Positions 41,652-49,517 of a DNA stretch of 64,000 nt are shown one piece after another (within the stretch, counting starts at the first letter, position 1; each line of letters opens with the position of its first letter). The DNA is from Rhodococcus sp. ARC_M5 (GTDB taxonomy: Bacteria > Actinomycetota > Actinomycetes > Mycobacteriales > Mycobacteriaceae): the NCBI RefSeq assembly GCF_022810405.1, contig NZ_JALGQE010000023.1:1-64000 (forward strand), in the 5' to 3' direction. The notes beneath the pieces are model-generated. The model was not told the DNA's origin and made no database searches. It worked only from the letters and a program-made list of their open reading frames with translations. The position numbers and the translations under genes are program-made.

Positions 41652-42763
41652 ACCGGCACCGCCTCGGAGGCGACGCGATCGTCGACGAGAACCTGAGCTC
41701 CACCGGGAACTGCGGTGACCCGTGCACGTTCTCCCATACCAAGGATCCGGCTGGCGTGACCGGTGGCGACGGCTTCGATCTCGGGACCGTCGTCCAGTGT
41801 GACGCGGTACCGAATGGACGCGCCCTGGTAGCTGGCGACATCGACTGTGCCCATCCAGGACTGGCCCTCGGGCTCGGCATCGTCCAACGGCGTGACCAAC
41901 AGATCCTCGGGCCGCAAGCACACCACGACGGGGCCGTCGGCCGCCGAAGCTGCATCGACCGACACTGCGATCTGTCCGAACTCCGTCAGCTCCATCATCG
42001 AGCTCGGTCCCGACGCAGCCGTGGCGCGGAAGATGTTGCCGACACCGAGGAACTCGGCCACCGAGGCCGACCTCGGTGCGGTGTAGATGTCCTCCGGAGT
42101 ACCGATCTGCACGATGCGTCCGTCCTGCATCAGCGCAATGCGGTCCGCGAGGGCGAACGCCTCGACCTGATCGTGCGTGACGTACACGGTGGTCAATCCG
42201 AGGCGAAGCTGCAACTCGCGCAGTTCCATCCGGAGTCGTTCACGCAACCGCGCATCCAGGTTCGACAGCGGCTCGTCGAGGAGCAGAACGCTGGGACGCA
42301 TCACCAGCGACCGAGCCAGCGCCACACGCTGCATCTGGCCACCACTGAGCAGGCTCGCACCCCGATGCGCCATCTCCCCCAGCCCGACCAGATCCAGGGC
42401 TTCGAGGACGCGCTGGTTCATTTCGGTTTTGTCGACCTTCTGCATCTTCAGTGAGAACGACACATTGTCGAACACCGTCCGGTGCGGCCACACCGCGTAG
42501 GACTGAAAGACCATGCCCACGTTGCGCTTGTGCGGCGGGATCGTCTTGTTCTTGTCGGAGTCGTGGACGACGCGATCGCCGATGGTGATGCGGCCGGCGC
42601 TCGGGGTCTCGAGCCCTGCGACACAGCGCATCGTGCTGGTCTTACCGCAGCCGGACTGTCCCAGCAACACCAGGGATTCTCCGTCGGCAATCTCCAGGTC
42701 GAGGTCGCGGACAACAGTGTTTCCCGAGTAGGCGAGGCTCAGATTCTCGATGCTAACCTTCAT
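41648..42763 (-). CDS. ABC transporter ATPase (FbpC/PotA-like) with TOBE domain
   Basis: The 371-residue protein has Walker A GQSGCGKTS, signature LSGGQMQR, Walker B VLLLDEP, and switch His in VYVTHDQ. A C-terminal TOBE region (about 280-365, CLRPEDLLVTP) follows. It energises the two-domain permease encoded next. It lies 46 bases after prpF copy 1 on the same strand, which ties the importer to that isomerase rather than to iron supply. Confidence 0.9.
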   Translation of the reverse strand: MKVSIENLSLAYSGNTVVRDLDLEIADGESLVLLGQSGCGKTSTMRCVAGLETPSAGRITIGDRVVHDSDKNKTIPPHKRNVGMVFQSYAVWPHRTVFDNVSFSLKMQKVDKTEMNQRVLEALDLVGLGEMAHRGASLLSGGQMQRVALARSLVMRPSVLLLDEPLSNLDARLRERLRMELRELQLRLGLTTVYVTHDQVEAFALADRIALMQDGRIVQIGTPEDIYTAPRSASVAEFLGVGNIFRATAASGPSSMMELTEFGQIAVSVDAASAADGPVVVCLRPEDLLVTPLDDAEPEGQSWMGTVDVASYQGASIRYRVTLDDGPEIEAVATGHASRILGMGERARVTAVPGGAQVLVDDRVASEAVPV

Positions 42764-42808
42764 GATCTTCCTTTTCTTCAGTCGTCGAAGCCGTGTTCAC
42801 AGGTGGAG

Positions 42809-43939
42809 CTATCCGATCGAAAGTGCCGTCGCAGCAACGGAAACGAACAGTTCCGCTGTCGCGATCCGTCGTGCAGCGCGATGCAGGGTCACGCTGGCGA
42901 GGTTGCCGTCCGCGGTGATGTCGACGTCGACCGACAGCACACCGGCAGGCGTTCCGAGGCGCAGGGTCGAGGTAGTGGCACCGTCGATGACTCGGTCCAC
43001 CACACCGCCGCGCACGGTTGCGGCAGCGGCGACCGCCACCGCCGACGTCAGACCGATCGACGGGTGTGGTGCCATCATCGACAGCATCCGCACGCAGACG
43101 TCGTATTCACCGGCCGTGACGACTGTGCCGTCCTCGAGGCAGTAGTCCACCGGGGACGCGATGATGCCGACCTTCGGCACTGCGTGCGTGATCGGATCCT
43201 GCGGGCGAGACAGACCCATGAGCAGTGCTGCACTACGGCGCAATTCGACCAGGAGCGGAACGCGTTCGGTCAGTTCGGCAGCGGTCTCGGCCCCGGTCAT
43301 TCCCAGATCGGATGCGTCGAACAATGCAGCGGGGGCTCCGGCGACGACCATGGTGCCGCGGTACCGCGAACCGCGCAGTTCGACGGTGTCCTCGACTGCG
43401 CCGGTCGGGAGCAGGCGAGTGCGATCGGCGGCGAGGTCGACGAACGTCAGCCCTACCGGAACTCCGAGCGCGGACGTGCCGGCAACCTGGGCCGAACCCT
43501 CGGACGGTACGACCCCGCCCGGGGTGTCGATCTCGGTGAGCAGTACCGCCCCGGTGTTGCGATTGCGCAGTCGCACGACAGTGGTGACCTGATCGACCGC
43601 AACCAAACCCTGCTGCAGCGCGTAAAGCCCGATGGCTGTTGCACAGTTTCCACAGTTGCTTCCCCACTCCACTTTTCGGTCGCCGATGGCAACCTGCGCG
43701 AAGAGGTAGTCCACGTCGATGCCGTCCTCGGAGGACCTACTGACGATCGCTGCTTTGGACGTGGTCGAGCTACCGCCGCCGACGCCGTCGAGCTGGCGCG
43801 GATCCCCGGATCCGAAGGCGGAAACCAGTATTTCGTCCAGGCTTCCTGCTTGCTCGATCAGTGGCTCGACGTCGACGGAGCTGAAGAGCCAGCACTTGCT
43901 GGTCCCTCCCCTCATCCACGTGCCACGCAATGAATACAT
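42809..43939 (-). CDS. PrpF-family isomerase/tautomerase, copy 1 (ABC-linked)
   Basis: The 376-residue protein has two DapF-like halves. It begins with MRGGTSK and carries GGGSSTTSK (Lys62) and GSNCGNC (Cys96). The 34-residue distance between Lys and Cys equals that of the catalytic pairs in PrpF and LigU. Family members isomerise double bonds of 2-methylaconitate, oxalomesaconate or related unsaturated tri- and dicarboxylates. ATG 43939 gives the canonical start. It heads the operon with the ABC importer and is divergent from a LysR gene. It is a close paralogue of the copy at 45040-46167. Confidence 0.87.
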   Translation of the reverse strand: MYSLRGTWMRGGTSKCWLFSSVDVEPLIEQAGSLDEILVSAFGSGDPRQLDGVGGGSSTTSKAAIVSRSSEDGIDVDYLFAQVAIGDRKVEWGSNCGNCATAIGLYALQQGLVAVDQVTTVVRLRNRNTGAVLLTEIDTPGGVVPSEGSAQVAGTSALGVPVGLTFVDLAADRTRLLPTGAVEDTVELRGSRYRGTMVVAGAPAALFDASDLGMTGAETAAELTERVPLLVELRRSAALLMGLSRPQDPITHAVPKVGIIASPVDYCLEDGTVVTAGEYDVCVRMLSMMAPHPSIGLTSAVAVAAAATVRGGVVDRVIDGATTSTLRLGTPAGVLSVDVDITADGNLASVTLHRAARRIATAELFVSVAATALSIG

Positions 43940-44010
43940 CCTCGGATTGCCTTTCGATCGTTGCTCTCGAAAACGTTCGAGCCGTTGAACATTCGGGAAG
44001 CTGAGCGCTT

Positions 44011-44057
44011 GTGTGATGCAGCTCTCGTGTTGGTGTTGTACATAGCCTGCATCACAC
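44011..44057. promoter_or_regulatory. Perfect spaced inverted repeat in the prpF1/LysR1 control region
   Basis: GTGTGATGCAG (44011-44021) and CTGCATCACAC (44047-44057) are exact inverted 11-mers, 25 bases apart. They lie between the divergent prpF copy 1 and LysR genes. Two well-separated sites are typical of LysR-type activators that bend promoter DNA. Confidence 0.55.
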
Positions 44058-44068
44058 AGCCGTCGAGT

Positions 44069-44080
44069 ACAATTACGAAA
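44069..44080 (+). repeat. 12-base motif shared by both prpF upstream regions (site 1)
   Basis: ACAATTACGAAA lies in the prpF1/LysR1 gap. The identical 12-mer, in the same orientation relative to the prpF gene, is at 46227-46238. AT-rich 12-mers are rare in this GC-rich DNA, so a shared regulatory site is likely. Confidence 0.45.
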
Positions 44081-44120
44081 AAGTCGAGATCCCTTAACTT
44101 TTTCTGAAGGCGGTTCGCGC

Positions 44121-45017
44121 ATGTTCGATACCCGACGCCTGCTGCTCCTGCTGGAGGTCGTACGAAGCGGATCCATCACGGCGGCCGCAACTCGACTGAG
44201 CTTCACCACATCTGCGGTCTCACAACAATTGAGCAAGCTCGAGCTCGAGGCGGGGCAACCACTGTTGGAGCGCCATGCCAGGGGCGTTCGCCTGACCGAG
44301 GCCGGTGAAGTTCTGGTCCGGCATGCAGAACGAATCGAGATTCAGTTACGTGCTGCGCGAAACGAACTCGAAGACCTCTCCGGCTTACGCGCCGGAACAC
44401 TGCGCATCGGAACCTTCCCCACGGCGGGAGCCAGTCTCCTGCCGCCCGTGGTGAAGCTGTTCAAGTCTCGTCATCCCGCGGTGGCCCTGACGGTGCGTAG
44501 CTCTCGGTTCGCGGGGTTACGGGGAATGCTCGACACCCGAGAGGTGGAGCTGTCGCTGCTCTGGGACTACGAATGGGCTCGAATCACCGACGCAGAACTG
44601 ACCGTGCACCAACTCATGGTCGACCCCACGATGCTCGTCGTCGCAGTCAATCACCCTCTGGCCGAGCGTAGTTCGGTTCACATGAGCGAGTTGGAACACG
44701 AGCAGTGGATCACCCGAGAAGATACCCATCCGGTGGGTACTGCACTCGAACGCGCATGCCATGCCGCCGGGTTCTCGCCCTCGGTCTCGTTCGCTGCGAA
44801 CGACTACCAGGAAGCGCAGGCAATGGTGGCAGTGGACCTCGGCGTCTCGTTCGCGCCGCGCATGGCTTTGTCCAACATTCGAGACGACGTGCGCCTGGTC
44901 CCGTTGACGGGCGCGCCGTCTCGGCGAATCCTGCTGGCCCACCTGGCGGAACAGAAGCTGTCGCCGAGCGCGACCGTGCTACTGAAGATGTTCGAAGAGG
45001 TGGCCGCTCGATTGTGA
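44121..45017 (+). CDS. LysR-family regulator 1 (divergent from prpF copy 1)
   Basis: The 298-residue protein has an N-terminal LysR helix-turn-helix (GSITAAATRLSFTTSAVSQQLSKLELEAGQPLLER, residues about 16-52) and a substrate-binding domain with LRIGTFPTAGASLLP. It resembles LysR regulator 2 (47809-48744) in several blocks: RLTEAGE-type end of the DNA domain, FPT.SASLL, LLW.Y.W and DYQE..AMVA. The pair therefore look like paralogues. It is divergent from prpF copy 1 and the ABC importer, and convergent with prpF copy 2. A carboxylate inducer is likely by context. Confidence 0.88.
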   Translation: MFDTRRLLLLLEVVRSGSITAAATRLSFTTSAVSQQLSKLELEAGQPLLERHARGVRLTEAGEVLVRHAERIEIQLRAARNELEDLSGLRAGTLRIGTFPTAGASLLPPVVKLFKSRHPAVALTVRSSRFAGLRGMLDTREVELSLLWDYEWARITDAELTVHQLMVDPTMLVVAVNHPLAERSSVHMSELEHEQWITREDTHPVGTALERACHAAGFSPSVSFAANDYQEAQAMVAVDLGVSFAPRMALSNIRDDVRLVPLTGAPSRRILLAHLAEQKLSPSATVLLKMFEEVAARL

Positions 45018-45039
45018 AAAGCGATGCCGCTCGATCCGA

Positions 45040-46167
45040 TCAGGCACCGACCAGTGCGGGCACAGGCACCACGAACAGATCGGCGGTGGCGATCCGGCGC
45101 ACCGCCCGATGAAGCGTGACCGAGTGCAGAAGTCCGTCGCCGTCGGTGACGTAGTCGACGTCGAGCACACCTGCCGCGGTACCGATGCGGAGTGATCCGG
45201 GCCAGCCGATGCGGGCGTTGGCGGTGACCACACCACCGGGGACCGTCGCGGCCGCTGCCAAGGCCACCGCTGAGGTGAGTCCGATTGCCGGGTGCGGTGC
45301 CATCATCGACAGCATGCGTACCGAGATGTCGTAGTCGGCGGCGGCAACATGCTCACCCGTGGTCGTGGTGTAGTCCCGCGGCGGGCCGACGATCCCGACC
45401 TTCGGAACAGCATGCGAGACAGGCTCTTCGGGCTTGCTCAGCCCCATTCGTACTGCTGCCTGCCTGCGCAGCGCGATGAGGGTGGGGACATGCGCGGCGA
45501 CAACATCGTTGGTCTCCGAACCGTCCAGCCCGAAGTCGGCGGCATCGAACAAGGCGGCGGGTGCACCCGCCCGAACGAATGTTCCTCGGAAGTCTCTGTC
45601 GCCGAGAGTAACCCGATCGATCTCGGCACCGGTGGGAAGCATCGTCACCGGGTCCGGAGCCGGATCGGTGAAGGTGAGCCCCACCGGGACGCCGAGGGCG
45701 GTGGTGCCGGGGACGGACGCGTCTCCCTCGGCAGGAATGCGTCCACCCGGAGTGGCGATCTCCGCTGCCAGAATCGCGCCGGTGTTCTCGTTGCGCATCC
45801 GCACCACGGTGACGTGATCGTCGACGGCGACGAGACCGGTCTGCACTGCGTAGAGACCGATGGCCGTCGCGCAGTTCCCGCAGTTGCTGCCCCACTCCAC
45901 GGTGCGGCTCTCGATGGCTACTTGAGCGAAGAGGTAGTCGACGTCGATTCCGGGTGCGCTCGAGCGTCGAACGATGGCTGCCTTGGAGGTCGTCGAGCTG
46001 CCCCCACCCACTCCATCGAGCTGCCGTGGATCACCGGAACCGAAGGCCGCGGTCAGGATGTTGTCGAGACCGCCGGCGTCGGCCACGTACGGGTCGATGT
46101 CGACCGCATTGAACAACCAGCACTTGCTGGTGCCCCCGCGCATCCACGTTCCACGAAGAGTGAACAT
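45040..46167 (-). CDS. PrpF-family isomerase/tautomerase, copy 2 (MatC-linked)
   Basis: The 375-residue protein shares long identical blocks with copy 1: RGTWMRGGTSKCWLF, AFGSGDPRQLDGVGGGSST and VEWGSNCGNCATAIGLYA. It keeps the same catalytic positions Lys62 and Cys96. It probably performs the same type of double-bond isomerisation on a related acid. It is downstream of a MatC-type carboxylate transporter on the same strand, with a 112-base gap that contains the shared 12-mer. ATG 46167 is the start. Confidence 0.87.
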   Translation of the reverse strand: MFTLRGTWMRGGTSKCWLFNAVDIDPYVADAGGLDNILTAAFGSGDPRQLDGVGGGSSTTSKAAIVRRSSAPGIDVDYLFAQVAIESRTVEWGSNCGNCATAIGLYAVQTGLVAVDDHVTVVRMRNENTGAILAAEIATPGGRIPAEGDASVPGTTALGVPVGLTFTDPAPDPVTMLPTGAEIDRVTLGDRDFRGTFVRAGAPAALFDAADFGLDGSETNDVVAAHVPTLIALRRQAAVRMGLSKPEEPVSHAVPKVGIVGPPRDYTTTTGEHVAAADYDISVRMLSMMAPHPAIGLTSAVALAAAATVPGGVVTANARIGWPGSLRIGTAAGVLDVDYVTDGDGLLHSVTLHRAVRRIATADLFVVPVPALVGA

Positions 46168-46226
46168 CTGCAGTGCCTTCCGATCAGGATCCGATGCTTC
46201 CACCCTGCGACAGAGGAGGATCAAGC

Positions 46227-46238
46227 ACAATTACGAAA
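46227..46238 (+). repeat. 12-base motif shared by both prpF upstream regions (site 2)
   Basis: ACAATTACGAAA, identical to 44069-44080, lies about 60 bases upstream of prpF copy 2. It is followed by the AT-rich TATGTT, which could be part of a promoter on the minus strand. It supports control of both prpF genes by the same or related LysR proteins. Confidence 0.45.
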
Positions 46239-46279
46239 TATGTTCTTGCCATGCAGCAGTGCTTAACGCGTCTGCTCGG

Positions 46280-47671
46280 TCAGAACAGGGCGGGAACGAC
46301 GACCAGGATCAACCAGCACAGTGCAGGCGCGATGGCCACGACGATTCCTGCATTGAGCAGGAGTTGACGATAGAACCGCGGGCGTTCGATGTTCTGCGCG
46401 TTGGCCAGTACGAGCGCACCGTTGGTCGAGAAGGGAGAGACGTCGACGACGGTGGCAGCGATGGCCAGGGCGGCGACGACACCGACGACGGGCAGCGCGC
46501 CGGTTCCCAGCAACGGCATGGCCAGCGGAATGACGGCGGCCAGCAGCGCAGTGGAGGACGCGAACGCCGAGGTGACGCCGATGACGTAGCAGAGCACGAC
46601 GGCCACGATGATCGGAGCGCCGATGGTGATCGCCATCTCGGCGAGATGATCGATGGTGCCGACTTCCTGCAGGATCGAGATGTAGGTGACCATGCCTGCG
46701 ACCAGCAGAACCGTCGACCAACTGATGTCTGCGATGGCCTCGTTCTGCTTCTTCAGATCCGTGAACGCCAGGACTGCTCCGGCTCCGATGGCGATGAAGC
46801 TGATCGGCAGATGCAGTACGAGAACGAGTACCAGGAGTGCGCCGATGAGGAAGAGCGTGAGCTTCTGGACGAACGTGACCGGGGCCGGGGCGTCGACCAG
46901 CGTGGTCGTTGTCGGACGAGTGAGCACCTGGGTGCTGCCGCCTGCCGAGTTGCCGCCGCCGGTGCCGCCGCCGGTGGGGACAGATGTCTTGACCGGTGTT
47001 CCGCCTACCGGGCCACTACCGGGAGCGGGATCGGTGGACCCCGTTGCGGTGTACTCGAGGCCCTTCATGCGGGCCAGGGCCGCGTAGCCGACAACCGTCA
47101 ACACCGAGAGCAGCAGGTTGATGCCGTAGCTGGCGAAGAACAGCGTCCACGGGTTCAGGGCGAGGCCGTTGTTCTCGACGATGTCGCGAACCAGAACGCC
47201 GGACACGGAGATCGGGGAGAACGCTCCCGCATGGGCACCGTTGATGACCATGATGCCCATGACCAGCGGGCTCATGCCGGTGCGAGCTGCGAACGCCATT
47301 GCTGCAGGCACGATCAGCGCAACCGCCGCGGGGCTGAAGGTGCCCAGCGCCGTCAACACCGAGGCGACGAAGAAGAACACCCACGGAACCACCGTCACTC
47401 GGCCGTTGACCGCTCTGATGCAACTGTTCACCAACAGATCGATGGTCCCGTTGCGTTTGGCCATGCCGAAGAAGTAGGTGACGCCGACGATGGTCAACAC
47501 GATCGAGCTGGGGAACTCGCCGAGGATCTCCTTGTCGTCGAACCCCAGCGCGAAGTATCCGACCACGAAGGCACCGATGAAGCCGAGGATGCCGATGTTG
47601 ATCGGAAAGAAGGTTGCGATCGCGAACATCGCCACCAGGGCGATGAGCGGAAGGATCTCGATGGAAGTCAT
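46280..47671 (-). CDS. MatC/DASS-type carboxylate transporter with long linker
   Basis: The 463-residue protein has an N-terminal MatC-like dicarboxylate-carrier domain (residues about 1-145) and a C-terminal transport half. A roughly 60-residue Gly/Thr/Pro-rich linker (about 205-265) joins them; such a long low-complexity loop is unusual for a membrane carrier. Paired substrate-site loops are suggested by GTFSPAAVALI and SAFASSTALLA. It probably takes up malonate-like or unsaturated dicarboxylates. It is divergent from LysR regulator 2 and upstream of prpF copy 2. Confidence 0.8.
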   Translation of the reverse strand: MTSIEILPLIALVAMFAIATFFPINIGILGFIGAFVVGYFALGFDDKEILGEFPSSIVLTIVGVTYFFGMAKRNGTIDLLVNSCIRAVNGRVTVVPWVFFFVASVLTALGTFSPAAVALIVPAAMAFAARTGMSPLVMGIMVINGAHAGAFSPISVSGVLVRDIVENNGLALNPWTLFFASYGINLLLSVLTVVGYAALARMKGLEYTATGSTDPAPGSGPVGGTPVKTSVPTGGGTGGGNSAGGSTQVLTRPTTTTLVDAPAPVTFVQKLTLFLIGALLVLVLVLHLPISFIAIGAGAVLAFTDLKKQNEAIADISWSTVLLVAGMVTYISILQEVGTIDHLAEMAITIGAPIIVAVVLCYVIGVTSAFASSTALLAAVIPLAMPLLGTGALPVVGVVAALAIAATVVDVSPFSTNGALVLANAQNIERPRFYRQLLLNAGIVVAIAPALCWLILVVVPALF

Positions 47672-47808
47672 GGGCGTCTTTCAGGTGGCTGGTCAGTGCT
47701 CGGTTACATCCGCACTCGAACGTTGTCTCCGTCACATTATTGACCTCGGCCTTTTAGGACAATATCGTTTTGCTACCTAGCCGTTTAGCTCTGCTGAAAG
47801 ATTTGCGC

Positions 47809-48744
47809 ATGAATCACACGTTCGACGTCGTGACGCTGTTCCTCTTGCTCGACATCGCCGAGGCCGGGTCGCTGACCGCAGGTGCCGAGCGGGCGAACAT
47901 GACCCCCTCCGCGGCGTCGCAGCGCATCAGCAAGCTCGAACACGGCATCAAGCAACCGGTACTCACGCGCCTGCCACGGGGCGTGCAGCTCACCGAGGCC
48001 GGCGAGATCCTCACCAGCCGCGCCCGCCTGTTTCGCCGCGAGATGCGCGCCGCAAGCGGCGATCTCGAGGCAATCCGGGGGCTCGAACGCGGCTCGGTGA
48101 GACTCGGCTCGTTTCCGACGGTCAGCGCGTCCCTGCTCTCCGACGCGTTGAAGGACTATCACTCGCGGTGGCCCGGCGTCGACGTACGCGTTCGGTCGGC
48201 GGTGCGCCCACAATTGCTCGACATGCTCCATTCGAGCGAGATCGACTTGGCGCTGCTGTGGAGCTACGCCTGGACGGAGGAAGCCGAACGGTCACTCTCC
48301 CTCGAGCCGTTGATGGAGGACCGGACCGTGCTGCTGTTGCCGATCGACGACGATCGACAGCAGCACGACGTGTCGCTGCACGATCTCGAAAGCGCGCGCT
48401 GGATCATCCGCAGCAACGACCACCCCGCTACCGAAGTTCTCTATCGCAGTTGTCGCGTAGCAGGATTCGAGCCCGACGTCGTCTACGAGGCACACGACTA
48501 CCAGGAGATCGAGGCCATGGTGGCCGCAGGCGTCGGCATCGCGATGGTTCCGCGTTTGTCGGTGGTGCATCACCGACCCGACGTGACCGCGGTTGCCTTC
48601 CCGGAAGCGGATCGGGTTCCTACCCGCGTCATCTACATCGCGTCACTCGCTCGGCGCCAGTACACCCCGGCGATGTACGCGATCTCGACCGCATTGAGAG
48701 GTGCCGCCGAGCGTATTTCGGCTGCTACTACAGCAATTCCCTGA
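47809..48744 (+). CDS. LysR-family regulator 2 (divergent from MatC-type transporter)
   Basis: The 311-residue protein has a LysR helix-turn-helix (GSLTAGAERANMTPSAASQRISKLEHGIKQPVL, residues about 20-53) and an effector domain with VRLGSFPTVSASLL. It shares several sequence blocks with LysR regulator 1. ATG 47809 is used, with GAAAG upstream; an ATG-less extension from 47770 is possible but lacks a ribosome site. It would control matC-prpF2. It overlaps the convergent GntR gene by 17 bases. Confidence 0.87.
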   Translation: MNHTFDVVTLFLLLDIAEAGSLTAGAERANMTPSAASQRISKLEHGIKQPVLTRLPRGVQLTEAGEILTSRARLFRREMRAASGDLEAIRGLERGSVRLGSFPTVSASLLSDALKDYHSRWPGVDVRVRSAVRPQLLDMLHSSEIDLALLWSYAWTEEAERSLSLEPLMEDRTVLLLPIDDDRQQHDVSLHDLESARWIIRSNDHPATEVLYRSCRVAGFEPDVVYEAHDYQEIEAMVAAGVGIAMVPRLSVVHHRPDVTAVAFPEADRVPTRVIYIASLARRQYTPAMYAISTALRGAAERISAATTAIP

Positions 48745-49399
48745 TGGCGTTCTCGAACCCGGTGACGTGTTCGAGGGTCAGTTCCGCTGCGGTGTCGGCA
48801 TCGCCGTCGATGATGGCCTGCAGCAGCACGACGTGTTCACGAACATGGCCGGCGACGTTCGGCAGTCGGTCGAGGAACAGGCACCAGATGCGGGTGGCAT
48901 GGGCGTCGAGGCTGACCAGGATGTCTTCGAGGTGGGGATTTCCCGACGCCCGATAGATTTCCCGATGCACTGCAACATCTTTGCGCAGCACCTCACGTGA
49001 ATCGTCGGTGTCGTCGATACTCGCGATGGAGGCAGCCATCTCCGCCAAGCGGTCTCGCGCTGCACGCGTGGCCGTGCGCGCCGCGCGCGCCGAGGCCGCA
49101 GGCTCGAGCTGCTTGCGAATTTCGGAGATGTTGGCCAGGTCGGTCATGTCGACAGCGGTCGCAAATGTTCCGCGCCGGGGATAGGCGACGACGAGTCGCT
49201 CGCGTTCCAGTCGCTTGAGACCCTCACGAATCGGTGTTCGTCCCAGCCCCAATTGCTCGGCCAGGCGGTCGTCGTTGATGGGCTCGCCGGGCCGAATTTC
49301 CAGCATGATCAGCTGCTCACGCATTATTTCGTACGCCCGATCGGCGTTGGTTCCGACGGACTGCGCTGCATCGATCACCGGTGGAATCCCGATTGTCAT
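48728..49399 (-). CDS. GntR-family (FCD) regulator, probable controller of the betaine/sarcosine region
   Basis: The 223-residue protein has a GntR winged helix (AYEIMREQLIMLEIRPGEPINDDRLAEQLGLGRTPIREGLKRLERERLV, residues about 22-70) and an all-helical FCD ligand domain with metal-binding candidates (Asp, HREIYRASGN, HVREH). It is divergent from glyA. A TGATATATCA palindrome lies between the two genes and again before the dimethylglycine gene 12.7 kb away. FCD proteins usually sense small carboxylates; an intermediate of the pathway is a fair guess. Confidence 0.87.
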   Translation of the reverse strand: MTIGIPPVIDAAQSVGTNADRAYEIMREQLIMLEIRPGEPINDDRLAEQLGLGRTPIREGLKRLERERLVVAYPRRGTFATAVDMTDLANISEIRKQLEPAASARAARTATRAARDRLAEMAASIASIDDTDDSREVLRKDVAVHREIYRASGNPHLEDILVSLDAHATRIWCLFLDRLPNVAGHVREHVVLLQAIIDGDADTAAELTLEHVTGFENAIRELL

Positions 49400-49470
49400 C
49401 TTGTGTGCTCACTCCCGGTCGACGCCCCGCCCTTGACGGCTCTGCGTTGTGATCTTACTCTATTGGCATC

Positions 49471-49482
49471 TTGATATATCAG
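49471..49482. promoter_or_regulatory. GntR operator candidate before glyA
   Basis: TTGATATATCAG contains the perfect palindrome TGATATATCA. It lies in the 118-base GntR/glyA gap, 36 bases before the glyA start. The same core recurs at 62142-62153. A second palindrome, AGATCA-T-TGATCT, follows at 49487-49499. Confidence 0.65.
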
Positions 49483-49486
49483 TTCC

Positions 49487-49499
49487 AGATCATTGATCT
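49487..49499. promoter_or_regulatory. Second palindrome before glyA
   Basis: AGATCATTGATCT is a perfect palindrome around a central T. It ends just before the glyA ribosome site (AGAAGGG at 49503-49509) and 19 bases before the TTG start. It may be a second regulator site or form a hairpin near the ribosome site. Confidence 0.35.
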
Positions 49500-49517
49500 T
49501 CCAGAAGGGCGGCCATC

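Noticed and set aside
38785..42763. Call as a ferric iron uptake operon (fbpABC)
   Set aside because: The protein family allows it, but the linked PrpF isomerase and divergent LysR gene favour a carboxylate. The iron symbols were withheld.
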